A DNA stretch of 64,000 nucleotides from DASTFP01 sp963816855 (GTDB lineage: Bacteria; Verrucomicrobiota; Verrucomicrobiia; Chthoniobacterales; Terrimicrobiaceae), in NCBI GenBank assembly GCA_963816855.1, contig CAWFMA010000035.1, positions 124,001-188,000 on the forward strand. The letters run 5' to 3'. Positions 24,357 to 33,136 of the stretch are shown here, piece by piece; positions within the stretch are counted from its first letter, which is position 1; every line of letters starts with the position of its first letter. The notes beneath the pieces were generated by a model. It was not told the origin of the DNA. It searched no databases and worked only from the letters and a program-made list of their open reading frames with translations. The position numbers and the translations under genes are program-made.

Positions 24357-25415
24357 TCAGAAGCCTGGCAATCCGGTGCGGATGATCCGGGAAAAATCGG
24401 GTGTGTCGGCGGCGGCTTTCGCAGCGGCGTTGATGAGCGCGCGGGTTTTCAACTCGGCAAACGGCAGGCCGCCGGTGGCCAGCGCGCCGCGCTCGAACAT
24501 CAGTTCGTCGCCTTTGCCATTGAGCAGGATGCGCCAGTCCCACGGGGCGCGCTGCGTGGCGGCTTGCTGCGTGCGGATGCTCGTCGTGCAGTTGGTCGTC
24601 GCGGCGTTGTACCAGCGCGGGTGCGCATGGAGTTCATTCAGCGCGGCGATGTAGTCCATGAACCGCTCGCGCGCTTTCTCCGGCGGTGCCATGGTGCGGT
24701 AGAGATAGACGTCTTCGCTGTTGCGAAAGTTTGTCCGCACGCGGATCACGTCGCGCTCGTCGGCGGCGACGTAAATCAGCTCGAACTGCCGGAAGAAGCC
24801 GCCGATCGCGGAATAGCTCTCGCCGATTTCTTTCCGCGTCTCGATGGAAAAGCAGAGCGGCGGTGCGTTTGCGAACTGGAAGCTCGCGATGGGATGCGCC
24901 ATCCACGGCGAGCCCCAGTAATTGATCGCGAGGTCGATCCCGGTGAGTTGCGAGAGCCGCACCGTGCGCGTCTCCCAGCGCGGCGTGTAATCAGTTTCGG
25001 TGCGGTAATCGAAGTTGCGGACGTTGTGCAGCGTCACCTCGTCGCCTTTGACTTCAGCCCACGGTTCTTGCGCCACGTCGGGTTGCCACGCGCGGGTGTT
25101 GCTGGGTTTCAAGGTGAGCCACCATGCGAGCACGAGCGCGCAGCCGAAAAACGTCGCCCCGAGTTTTCGCCACGCGCCGCGCATGAAGACGATCGCTGCC
25201 AGTAGCGCGAGCGCGAAGGCCCACGCGGCCGCGTTGTGCAGCATCGGGAAATCGTAGTGCAGCGCGCCGAAGGCCCACGCGGCACAGCCGAGCGCGAGGA
25301 GCCACGCGATGGTCCAGCTCGCACCGCGCACCATGCGAAAGACCAAAGGTGAGCGGTGCGGACAGGCATTCATCACGCTGTGGCGAGGATTTCCCATATC
25401 GGGTGTCGTGGACAT
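24357..25415 (-). CDS. DUF4105 (Lnb-like) membrane protein
   Basis: A 352-residue protein with three or so N-terminal membrane helices (SWTIAWLLALGCAAWAFGAL, AAAWAFALALLAAIVFM, GCALVLAWWLTL) and a periplasmic domain of about 230 residues. The domain contains NVRNFDYRTETDYTPRWETR, then NYWGSPWMAHPIASFQF, FELIYVAADERDVIRVRTNF and the conserved YNAATTNCTTSIRTQ, all hallmarks of the DUF4105/Lnb N-terminal periplasmic family with a Cys that may be catalytic. ATG at 25415 lies 4 bp after the upstream stop, so the gene is cotranscribed with the lipoprotein hydrolase. Function in the family is not firmly known. Confidence 0.85.
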   Translation of the reverse strand: MSTTPDMGNPRHSVMNACPHRSPLVFRMVRGASWTIAWLLALGCAAWAFGALHYDFPMLHNAAAWAFALALLAAIVFMRGAWRKLGATFFGCALVLAWWLTLKPSNTRAWQPDVAQEPWAEVKGDEVTLHNVRNFDYRTETDYTPRWETRTVRLSQLTGIDLAINYWGSPWMAHPIASFQFANAPPLCFSIETRKEIGESYSAIGGFFRQFELIYVAADERDVIRVRTNFRNSEDVYLYRTMAPPEKARERFMDYIAALNELHAHPRWYNAATTNCTTSIRTQQAATQRAPWDWRILLNGKGDELMFERGALATGGLPFAELKTRALINAAAKAAADTPDFSRIIRTGLPGF

Positions 25416-25419
25416 GCGC

Positions 25420-27117
25420 TTACTGGGTTGCCGCCACACGCAGCTTCGAGCTGTCGCCGCGGGCGATGTGTAGTTTGAGAATGCGCCGCACCTCGGCGAT
25501 GGCCTGCGAGTTCTGGTGCGCGCTGTGGTCTGAGGGGACGACGAGTTCGCTCACGGCGCCGTCCATGTGGCTGCTCCAATACGGCACGATGCCGTCGGAC
25601 ATCACGGGCTTGGTGTGGTCCTTGTTGCCGCCTTTGCCACGGTCGCCGCTGATGACGTGATACGGGATGCCTGGCGTGACCGGGATGGTGTTGATCGCCC
25701 GCACGAAGAGATTGTTGGGTGCGAGCGTATCGACGCTGTTAGGGATGCGTTTGAGCTTGAGATCGCCCGCCTGGAACGTCACGAACTTCAGCGCGTCGCC
25801 CCCCGCCTTGAGCAGCGTGGCGGGCGATTTCACGAGGCTCGTGCCGATGCGTCCGATCCGGTTGCTCGCGAGGTCGCTGCCGCGCAGGGGCGCGGAGATG
25901 AAAATGACGCGCCCAACTTCCGGGCGGTGTTGGAAAATCACCGAGTCGGTGAAAAGTTTCTTCGTCTCGGCTGACATCGCCACCTGCTCCGGTGGTTTTT
26001 TGAAAGCCCCCATCCAGATTTTATCGCCCGTATCAGTGATGAGCAGCCGGCTGATGCAGCCACCCATGCTGTGGCCGATGACAACCATCTTTTTGTGCAG
26101 CGGGAATTTCTTTTGGATGGCGTCGAGTTCGCGCCGCAGGATCGCGGCGGAGTGCGGATACGGGTAGCCGCTCGGATAGCTGTAGAACCAGATTTGGTAG
26201 TTGCGCCGAATCTGCTCGTCGCCACGCAGGCCATTGATCATCGGCGTCCACGTCGCGGGCGAATCCATGAGGCCGTGGACGACGAGCACGACGGTCTTGT
26301 TTGGGTCGTAGGGCTGGAGCCGCGAGATGCGGGCGGTCTCGGCGTATTTCTCCGGGCGCAGCAGGCGGGTGAGTTCCAGCCGCTTCGGGTTCGTGCTCGC
26401 GAGCATCACGGCCAGTGGCACCGTGTAATCGGCGGCGAGCGGGAAACTGCGATCGGCCATGCTTACGCGCTCGGTGGCGAGCGGGTCTTCAAACGCGAAC
26501 ACGGCGCGCCGCCCCTCGAAACGGATGAGCGCGGTGATGCCGTAGAAGATTTTCGGAATGGTGAAGTCTTTCTCGGCGTTCTCATTCTTCCCGCGCCCGG
26601 TAGCCACGGTCGGCGCGCCAACGCCTTCCTTGCGCGAGTGCTCCGTGACGTAGCTGCCGCCGATGTCGAATTGATCCGCGGGCGTGAAGTCGTAAAGCGC
26701 TGGATTCCACGCCGGGCGCGGGTCCGGCTTGTGCGTGAGGACGAAGTCCCCGCCCGCCGCCGGCACACGCAGCGGCTGCGTCCACGGATCAAGCTTCGCC
26801 TTTTGAATGATGCCGAGGACGCGTGCGACGGCGAAATTGTAGGCGTCACGCGCGGCGGTGTCGGAAGGGTTGCGCGCGAGTTGCTTCGCCGCCACTTCGG
26901 CGGCGGTGAGGAGTTCACCCATCGCGACGAGCGGATCGTGCTTCTCCTGGCGGAGGGCGCTGGTGATGCCTTGTTCCACCGACACGAGCGCACCGACCGT
27001 GGCGCTCACGGGGCGAAACTGCGGGCTTTTTTGCGAGACGGTGGCGTATTGCGCGCAGCCGGCGAGGGTGATGGCGGCGGCGAGCGCAGCTATGGAGACG
27101 GTGCGTCCTGGAATCAT
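25420..27117 (-). CDS. large alpha/beta-hydrolase lipoprotein
   Basis: A 565-residue protein with a lipoprotein signal (MIPGRTVSIAALAAAITLAG then Cys21). The first 290 residues form a family-specific N-terminal domain (PRPAWNPALYDFTPADQFDI, KIFYGITALIRFEGRRAVFA). The catalytic domain contains TVVLVVHGLMDSPATWTPMI (oxyanion region), the nucleophile Ser in VVIGHSMGGCISRLL, VIFISAPLRGSD, and a C-terminal SDGIVPYWSSHMDGA and VPSDHSAHQN supplying Asp and His. It is a predicted exported lipase/esterase. It heads a two-gene unit with the DUF4105 gene 4 bp downstream. Confidence 0.87.
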   Translation of the reverse strand: MIPGRTVSIAALAAAITLAGCAQYATVSQKSPQFRPVSATVGALVSVEQGITSALRQEKHDPLVAMGELLTAAEVAAKQLARNPSDTAARDAYNFAVARVLGIIQKAKLDPWTQPLRVPAAGGDFVLTHKPDPRPAWNPALYDFTPADQFDIGGSYVTEHSRKEGVGAPTVATGRGKNENAEKDFTIPKIFYGITALIRFEGRRAVFAFEDPLATERVSMADRSFPLAADYTVPLAVMLASTNPKRLELTRLLRPEKYAETARISRLQPYDPNKTVVLVVHGLMDSPATWTPMINGLRGDEQIRRNYQIWFYSYPSGYPYPHSAAILRRELDAIQKKFPLHKKMVVIGHSMGGCISRLLITDTGDKIWMGAFKKPPEQVAMSAETKKLFTDSVIFQHRPEVGRVIFISAPLRGSDLASNRIGRIGTSLVKSPATLLKAGGDALKFVTFQAGDLKLKRIPNSVDTLAPNNLFVRAINTIPVTPGIPYHVISGDRGKGGNKDHTKPVMSDGIVPYWSSHMDGAVSELVVPSDHSAHQNSQAIAEVRRILKLHIARGDSSKLRVAATQ

Positions 27118-27222
27118 CGGTTGACGGTGCCTTGATGCCGGCCTACGTCAAGAAAAACGGGGCGGGCAACACACCTGTTACACTCGAAAGAACCCGTCAC
27201 GACGGCACAGCCCCCGCACACC

Positions 27223-27889
27223 TTAATGCCCGTCGCTGAATATGTAGTTCATCCAGGACTTCATGCGGATGAGGACCTTGCGCATAACCCCGAGGTGGCG
27301 CATGTGGTGGCTGTAGATCGCGACATTGCCGGTACTCCCCGGCACGATATGGAACCGGCTCACGTCTTCCTCAAACTTAACCCTGACCATCACGCGTCCT
27401 TCAGATTTAATGCTTTCGGGAGAAACCAATGTGCCAGAGGGCTGGAGCTGGCCTTCGGGAATGAAGGCTCCGACGGCGGGGCACGGCGGGAAGGATGACC
27501 TCGGCCTCGGAACCTTCCTCAACGCGCTGGGTGCTGTTCTGCAGGAACGATGCCACAAGGACCGAGAGCTCGTCATGCTGGAAGACCATAACTGGACGCA
27601 GTGGCAGCGGAACGGCCATCATTCCGTTGCGCAGAAAGAGTTGGAGCACGGTTCCATCGGTGGGAGCTCGCACGATTGTTTCTGAAAGGTTGAACTCCGC
27701 GGTAGCCAGGTCCGCCTGGAGGCGCGCGACATCGGTGTTCACTCCCTCGATGGTCGCAGTGGCCTCGAGCGCCGCCTTATCGGCCTCTGCCTGGGCGCTG
27801 CTGAGGGAGGCTTCAGACCCTTGGTATTTTCCGCCGAAGGTGTGCGCAAACTGGGGCGAAAAATAGCGTGGGAAAGAGTGGTAAAGCAC
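27223..27889 (-). pseudogene. HlyD/YibH-type membrane fusion protein remnant
   Basis: Two minus-strand frames together encode the C-terminal two thirds of a HlyD-family adaptor. The first has the coiled-coil hairpin (LSSAQAEADKAALEATATIE), then ATAEFNLSETIVRAPTDGTV and GMMAVPLPLRPVMVF; the second carries GQLQPSGTLVSPES, HIVPGSTGNVAIYSH and the family's typical C-terminus VLIRMKSWMNYIF. They are offset by a frameshift near 27500, where about ten conserved codons also appear to be missing, and the N-terminal membrane anchor is absent. The matching inner-membrane pump gene is not in the window. Confidence 0.7.
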
Positions 27890-27907
27890 AACCCAACCGA
27901 GCGGCCC

Positions 27908-28380
27908 TTAGGCAACCTCAGCGTTGCCCACCAGTCGGGCGCCCTGCGCACCGATCGGCGGAAACTTTGACTGGTCCGCGGCGTCGAACACAATCTTCAC
28001 GGCGTATTGGCTCTATGGCGTTTCCGGCGCCGCTGGTTGGAAGGTCGGCAGCGTGCCGCTGGGGAGCAACTGGCCCGTGCCACTGGCTTTCCAGATGGCC
28101 GCAACCCTTGCTTTGAAGATCTGGCCGGGATACAGGTTGAGCGCGACTTCCACTGGCTGCCCGTTGGCCACATATTTCAAGCTCTCCTGGTTGTAGTTGG
28201 CGAGCAGGTAACGGTCCGCCTCGCAGATGAAGGAGGCGATGCGCCAATGCGATACTCCCCCGACACCATGCCGGGCCGCACCTGGAGGTTGATGATGCGT
28301 CCATCCTCGGACGCCTCGTTATACGCAGACCAAGTTCTTTTCAGGCGGATATGTTGGATATGGCTACCGCAATCTCAACA
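27908..28380 (-). pseudogene. second HlyD-type adaptor remnant
   Basis: The minus strand encodes RTWSAYNEASEDGRIINLQV, RPGMVSGEYRIG, then in another frame ASFICEADRYLLANYNQESL, LNLYPGQIFKARVAAIWKAS, GTGQLLPSGTLPTFQPAAPE and finally SQYAVKIVF to a stop at 27908. This is the distal half of a second HlyD-family protein. It carries a frameshift near 28235 and an in-frame TAG near 28014. It lacks an N-terminus. Lying head-to-tail with the 27223-27889 remnant, it shows either two different adaptor genes or an old duplication, both decayed. Confidence 0.65.
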
Positions 28381-28524
28381 GTAGCATTCCTAAGCGCATC
28401 TTTTTTGACATGCGCCTCAAACCATTCCTGAGAGCATTGATATTAATCTTAAAGAATAAGTGCTGAGTGAGCAAGTTTCTCCCAAGTTGGATTCCTGCGC
28501 CGCGCACTGGCGCCCTGCATGAAT

Positions 28525-29592
28525 TCAGGGCACGAAGGCGACAAAAAGGTATGCCGCAAAAAGGACCAGATGGACCGCCCCCTGCATCAGGTAAGTGCGA
28601 CCTGCGCCAAGAGTGACGGCGCTCACCAGGAACGTTATCATGAGCATAGCGATGTCCTTGGGCTCCAGCCTCAATACTAAGGGCAGGCCGAAGACGGCCG
28701 ACGCCAGTACCACCACGGGAACAGTGAGACCGATGCAGGCTAACGCGGAGCCGATCGCAAGATTCATGCTGCTCTGCAGTCGATTTGCCCGGGCAGCTCG
28801 CACCGCGGCCCAAGTTTCCGGCAGCAAAACCAGCGCAGCGATCACGATTCCGACCACGGCTCTGGGGGCATTGGCCGCCTCCACCGCGCGCTCGATTGTG
28901 GGCGAGAGCATCTTGGCCAGGCCCACGACTGCCACGAGCGAAACTAGGAGCCACCCGAAGCTTGCCCATGTCGCACGGGTCGTCGGCGGCTCGGCATGCA
29001 CCTCTAGGTTGGCCGCATCGGCTACCGGAATGAAATAGTCGCGATGGCGTACGGTCTGAACGAAGATGAAGATCGCCCAGAGTGCGGCCGAAGTTACCGC
29101 CACGAACGCGAGTTGTGAGCCGCTGTAAGTGCCGCCAGGCGTGCTTGTCGTAAACACTGGCAGGACGAGCGTAAGCGTCGACATCACGATCAGCGCGGCA
29201 AGTCCTGCTCCCGCGCCCTCGATCCGGAAGGTCTGCTCACCGTGCGCAATACCGCCGAGCAGAAGGCAGATGCCTACGACACCGGTGCAGATGATCATCA
29301 CAGCAGCGTAGATAGAGTCACGAGCCAGGACCGCCATGTGATCGCCGCCTGCTATCACCATCGAGAGAATAAGCGCGGTCTCAATTGCGGTCACGGCCAC
29401 CGCAAGGACAAGGGTGCCAAAGGGCTCGCCCACGCGATGTGCCACGACTTCGGCGTGGTGGACGGCCGCGATGACCGTTCCCATCAGAGCGACGCCACAC
29501 AATATGGCGAGTAACATTCCCACGCCTGCCACGAGCGCAGCAACGAGCGCAGCGACCGCCAACACAGGCGTAAGCCAAGTCCAGATAGGCAT
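28525..29592 (-). CDS. chaA: Ca2+/H+ antiporter of the CaCA/ChaA family
   Basis: A 355-residue protein with ten or eleven membrane helices and two inverted cation-exchanger repeats. The first alpha repeat is seen in HRVGEPFGTLVLAVAVTAIE, the second in PRAVVGIVIAALVLLPETWA (catalytic Glu in each). The central polar linker (FIPVADAANLEVHAEPPTTR) separates the halves. This is the ChaA-type antiporter that exports Ca2+ or Na+/K+ in exchange for protons, giving alkali and salt tolerance. Start ATG at 29592. It lies after two decayed adaptor genes and before a frameshifted lipoprotein gene; no partner is evident. Confidence 0.9.
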   Translation of the reverse strand: MPIWTWLTPVLAVAALVAALVAGVGMLLAILCGVALMGTVIAAVHHAEVVAHRVGEPFGTLVLAVAVTAIETALILSMVIAGGDHMAVLARDSIYAAVMIICTGVVGICLLLGGIAHGEQTFRIEGAGAGLAALIVMSTLTLVLPVFTTSTPGGTYSGSQLAFVAVTSAALWAIFIFVQTVRHRDYFIPVADAANLEVHAEPPTTRATWASFGWLLVSLVAVVGLAKMLSPTIERAVEAANAPRAVVGIVIAALVLLPETWAAVRAARANRLQSSMNLAIGSALACIGLTVPVVVLASAVFGLPLVLRLEPKDIAMLMITFLVSAVTLGAGRTYLMQGAVHLVLFAAYLFVAFVP

Positions 29593-29601
29593 GCTTCGGT
29601 G

Positions 29602-30172
29602 CTAGCACAGAGCGAAGGCATTTCGGAAGGCAAAAAGCTCGCCCCGGCGCGCCGCGCCCGCATAGGAAAACGGCGTCAAGGGCATGCCGATGATATCAAT
29701 AAACAACGAGCAAGGACCGGACTGCGCCGGGAGTGTGCCTTCCAATACTTTTACTTCGTAGGAAAGGTCCTCGCCGACACGGCGCGGGTTGCGCAGCACC
29801 ACAACCGTGCTGGAAACAGCGTCGCCGCGGAAGACCGAGAGCGTGGCGTTCGGCGGGTTTGAAAAGAAGCTATCGGCTCCCTGACTCCACATCGGGACGA
29901 ACTTGCTAGTGGGCATGTGCCCTGCGATGCGGTCGGGTCGGTCGGAAAAGCTGATGGTGAGTGGATTTACGCCCCGCAAGGTGATCCTACCGTTTTCATG
30001 GGAGAACCCCTCTGCCGTCTGCACGAAGAGGAAGTCCACTTTCTTCACAGCCTTACCCGAAAGGATGTGTGGCGCCCGGCGTGGAAGCACTTGTCAGAGA
30101 CGAGGCGCAGCCACTAAGCCCGATCGATACGAAAGCGGCCGCGAAGGCCCCGAGAATGGAGTTGAGCTTCAT
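29602..30172 (-). pseudogene. small lipoprotein, frameshifted
   Basis: The start ATG at 30172 gives a clear lipoprotein signal (MKLNSILGAFAAAFVSIGLS, then Gly-Cys) but the frame stops at TAA near 30055, after GATHPFG. The next frame continues without a start as KAVKKVDFLFVQTAEGFSHE and on to ITLRGVNPLTISFSDRPDR, then a small globular tail, ending at 29602. A one-base shift near 30057 joins the two into a protein of about 190 residues. The mature protein resembles a secreted hypothetical family without catalytic motif. Confidence 0.65.
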
Positions 30173-30380
30173 TGAGTTGAGAGGGAGCGGCGGTTTCTTT
30201 ACTAGGCGACGTTGCTGACCTCGCGGGAGGCTGGCAAGGTTTTTTTTGCGCCATCCCCACACGCGGGAAGAATGCTTCTTAGCTGTTCGACGGTTTTGGG
30301 ATTGTTGCGGGGGACTGCCACCTGGTTAATTCGATCAATAAGCTCTTCCATGAAACAGACCTTTTGATCCCAATCCCCAT

Positions 30381-30575
30381 ATGAAAAACGCGGCGCAATC
30401 CGGTGAGCCGAAGCCCATCGTAGGGTGGGTGTTGGCGCTCTTGTCCCTGGCCGTCGGTTTAGTTGCCGGCTTCGGAGCAGTGGTGTTCCGTGATTTGATC
30501 GGCGTCTTTCACAACCTGCTCTTTCTCGGCCGCTTCTCGTTCTACTACGATGCGAATATTCACACCGCTCAAAGC
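30381..30575 (+). pseudogene. ClC-type chloride channel, N-terminal fragment
   Basis: The first 65 or so codons (GEPKPIVGWVLALLSLAVGL, VAGFGAVVFRDLIGVFHNLL, FLGRFSFYYDANIHT) are the start of a ClC-family chloride channel or antiporter, with the first long helix intact. After about 30575 the frame no longer matches and enters unrelated sequence leading to the ABM gene. Most of the protein, including the selectivity filter, is absent. Confidence 0.65.
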
Positions 30576-30651
30576 GGTTCAGAGAGATCGCGGTATTGCC
30601 GCCGCACGCTCTGGGTGCGATTCATCCATAAGAAAGGTTCGATCAACTGTT

Positions 30652-31017
30652 ATGAGCGAGAATGTGTATTGGGTTCTTGAGCTTGCTATCAATCCCGGTC
30701 GGTTTGAGGATTTGAAGTCTCTAATGGCGGAGATGGTTGAAGCCACGCAGAGAGAAGAACCGGGGGCATTAAATTATGAGTGGGCGATCAGTAATGATCG
30801 ACAAGTCTGCCACCTGCATGAGCGCTACCAGGATTCCGCCGCCGCTATGACCCACTTACAGTCTTTCGGCACCAACTTTGGGGCCCGATTCATGGACATG
30901 CTGAAACTCACCCGCTGCGTTGTCTATGGCGTACCGAGCGCGCAGGTGAAGGATGCGCTTGCCCCGTTCAGCCCCGCGTACATGGCGCCCTTTGGGGGCT
31001 TTAGGCGCAACGTCTGA
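30652..31017 (+). CDS. antibiotic-biosynthesis-monooxygenase-type (ABM) protein
   Basis: A 121-residue dimeric alpha/beta-barrel protein. It starts MSENVYWVLELAINPGRFED and contains LMAEMVEATQREEPGALNYE, WAISNDRQVCHLHERYQDSA and AAMTHLQSFGTNFGARFMDM, the typical ABM pattern (E-P-G-x-x-x-Y-E, then H-E-x-Y). These cofactor-free monooxygenases act on small aromatic or quinone compounds, or serve as stress proteins. ATG at 30652 is used; upstream in-frame codons belong to chloride-channel debris. It is followed by a fragmentary hydrolase on the other strand. Confidence 0.8.
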   Translation: MSENVYWVLELAINPGRFEDLKSLMAEMVEATQREEPGALNYEWAISNDRQVCHLHERYQDSAAAMTHLQSFGTNFGARFMDMLKLTRCVVYGVPSAQVKDALAPFSPAYMAPFGGFRRNV

Positions 31018-31233
31018 CGGTGCCCGGACCATTGCCGATCTCCGAGTGGGACGGGCGTCGGCTTTTTGCCATCGTCCGGCGCGTGTCCGCCTGCACGCAC
31101 GAAATAGATGGGACGTGCCGAGTCGCCGGGCAACAAATAGCAGCGATCCGCCCGTCGGTTTCCTGCTTTTTTGGGTCCTTTTCTTGGGATATAGCGCCGT
31201 CGAACATTCCTCTGCATCCAGGTGGATCGAAAG

Positions 31234-31515
31234 TTAGGTGCGGAGTCTATGAAGAAATGAGACTACGTCGGCCGCCGCTTTCTCATGCTCTGTCACGATG
31301 AACAGGTGCCCTGCACCGGGAAATGAAACCAGCGTAACTCGTGCTCCAACCCCTTGCTTTAACAGTCCTCCATTTTCTGGCGGTGCGACCCGGTCGTCGG
31401 TTCCTCGCTCTACGAGATATTTCATCGCTCCGGGCGGTGCCCACCCGACTTGCCTGCTTGTCCGGTTGCTGAGATCGCCGAGAAGCAACCACCACGACTC
31501 AGGAGTAAGGTCCAA
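31234..31515 (-). pseudogene. alpha/beta-hydrolase C-terminal fragment
   Basis: The frame encodes TPESWWLLLGDLSNRTSRQV then AMKYLVERGTDDRVAPPENG, GARVTLVSFPGAGHLFIVTE and ends at VVSFLHRLRT. These are the lid and the acid (Asp in GTDDRV) and His (GAGHLF) parts of a dipeptidyl-peptidase-like or lipase-like hydrolase; the nucleophile half is missing upstream. It is a C-terminal relic. Confidence 0.6.
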
Positions 31516-31697
31516 CTATTGAGGATTAACAAATGTGATCATCGACAATTCGGTGGAAAATGACGATGGTCGTATCATTTAAGCCTCAATAATAAATTGA
31601 GGGGCGATGCAGTCGTCATTCCTTCGTCTCTCGCTGCTCCTGGCCATGGTCGTGCCTTCAGGCCACTCTGGCTACTACCCGCGATCGGCTGATTAAC

Positions 31698-31973
31698 TCA
31701 TCGCCAGACCGTCTGCCATGATTGATTGATCCTGATCAACACTGTATTTGCCGACAATCGATCCAAAGCAATATCGCCCCCACAATTCCATCCGTCGATC
31801 TTAAACACGATAGAATTCGCATCCATTCTCGTCTCAGCCGTTTGTGGCAACCGGTTCGAAACCGTTGATAAATGCGACTGAGCTGACGAGGGGGGTGAAA
31901 ACAGGGCTGCAATGGCTGGTGTCGCGGCAACGAATACCGCCCTTTGAATGAAGGTTCTTCGATCGATCATCAT
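31698..31973 (-). CDS. Tat-exported small protein
   Basis: A 91-residue protein beginning MMIDRRTFIQRAVFVAATPA. The DRRTFIQ motif followed by a hydrophobic stretch and SSAQ cleavage site is a twin-arginine signal peptide. The mature part of about 60 residues (ANSIVFKIDGWNCGGDIALD) has a single Cys and no recognised domain. ATG overlaps the stop of the TPR gene (ATGA), so it is the third gene of a coupled unit with DUF4331-SRPBCC and the TPR protein. Export of a folded, perhaps cofactor-carrying, product is implied. Confidence 0.65.
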   Translation of the reverse strand: MMIDRRTFIQRAVFVAATPAIAALFSPPSSAQSHLSTVSNRLPQTAETRMDANSIVFKIDGWNCGGDIALDRLSANTVLIRINQSWQTVWR

Positions 31974-33136
31974 GTCACTGTTCCGCATGCATTCTTGACA
32001 AATTCATCGCGCCATTCGGCCATCGGCGAGAACCCGAAAGCGTTCGTCGTTCCCCAACGATTTTTGGCGGCAGCAAGAATTTCTGCCGCCCGTTCCGGTA
32101 GGCCGGCAGCTACAGCGGTCTCATACGCCTGCTCGAAAGCCCGCAGCGTCGGACGGTTCGCCAAGTTGACGCTCGCAAGTTCAAAGGCCCTCTTAGCGTC
32201 GTTGCCACTGCCGGAATAGAACTCCGCACCGTGGTCCGCGAACGCGAGCAAGTGTTTTCCCAGAAGGCCCTCGAAACCGGATCGCGCGGCTTGCATCTGC
32301 ACTTCCGCTTCCGCGAATCTCCCCATCGCGACCATCACGTCGGCCAGACGCCAACGTACTTCAGGATCGCCGCTTGAAACGGCCGGGATCAGCAGGGCTT
32401 CCGCGTCTCCCGTGCGGCCACACCCGCAAATAGATCTCCGCCAGATGCACGCGTGCTTTCACATAACAGGGCAAATACTCGATGGCTTTCCGATACCAGC
32501 GCGCGGCCCGACTCAATTGCGTTTCGGGGACGAGTTCTCCCCACAAAACGCCCAGTTGAAAGCAAACCCATGCCACCGCGAACGGGGAGGTATCCCGGTA
32601 TTCCCTCAGGGCACGCTGATAGATCCGGTCCGCCTCGTCGAAGTCGCGCAGATCGGCGTGCAATGCACCGAGCGGGACCAGATCCTCTAAACGTCCTGAC
32701 TCCGCGGCCATTCGCTTCCGTGCTTCGAGAACGGCGTCGAGTCTGGTTCCGCAGGCCTGATCGATGCTCAATGACAGGCGATTTGCAGCATCAGACGACT
32801 CCCCGCAGTCGCGGCTTTGGCAAGATAACCTCTCGCGTCGGCGAAGCGATGAGCCATCGATGCGACCTGCGCATGGATGAGCGCGGTTCGCGGCGATTCC
32901 GCGTCCACGCGATCGAGGTGATTGACCAGGGTCTCCAAGCGGTCGAGCGCACTCAGATCCCCGAGAAACTGCGCCGTCAATTGCTCCTGCTCGACGATGT
33001 ACTCTGCGATGCCTGGCCGTGACGGCTCACGCCAGAACCGGCTCCAGGACCGTTGGCGCGCGCTCTCCAGGTTGTTGACGGCAATGTCTCCATCCGTGAG
33101 CGGATAAACCAGATCGATTTCCGGCGCTTCGATCAT
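31970..33136 (-). pseudogene. TPR-repeat protein with two frameshifts
   Basis: Three overlapping minus-strand frames form one protein of about 385 residues. It begins MIEAPEIDLVYPLTDGDIAV, contains several TPR-like helix pairs (ADARGYLAKAA, DFDEADRIYQRALREY, SRAARWYRKAIEYLP, RFAEAEVQMQAARSG), and ends EFVKNACGTVT. The frames switch near 32775 (after LMLQIA) and near 32425 (GDAEALLIPAVSSGDPEVRW resumes the register). The ATG at 33136 overlaps the DUF4331 stop, and its own stop overlaps the Tat gene start. Function is likely protein-protein scaffolding. Shifts may be assembly errors, because the operon linkage is intact. Confidence 0.7.

Noticed and set aside
26071..27135. 354-residue plus-strand frame opposite the lipoprotein hydrolase
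   Set aside because: It is the antisense shadow of a gene with clear signal peptide and GHSMGG motif; its own product is Arg/Gly-rich and has no motif.
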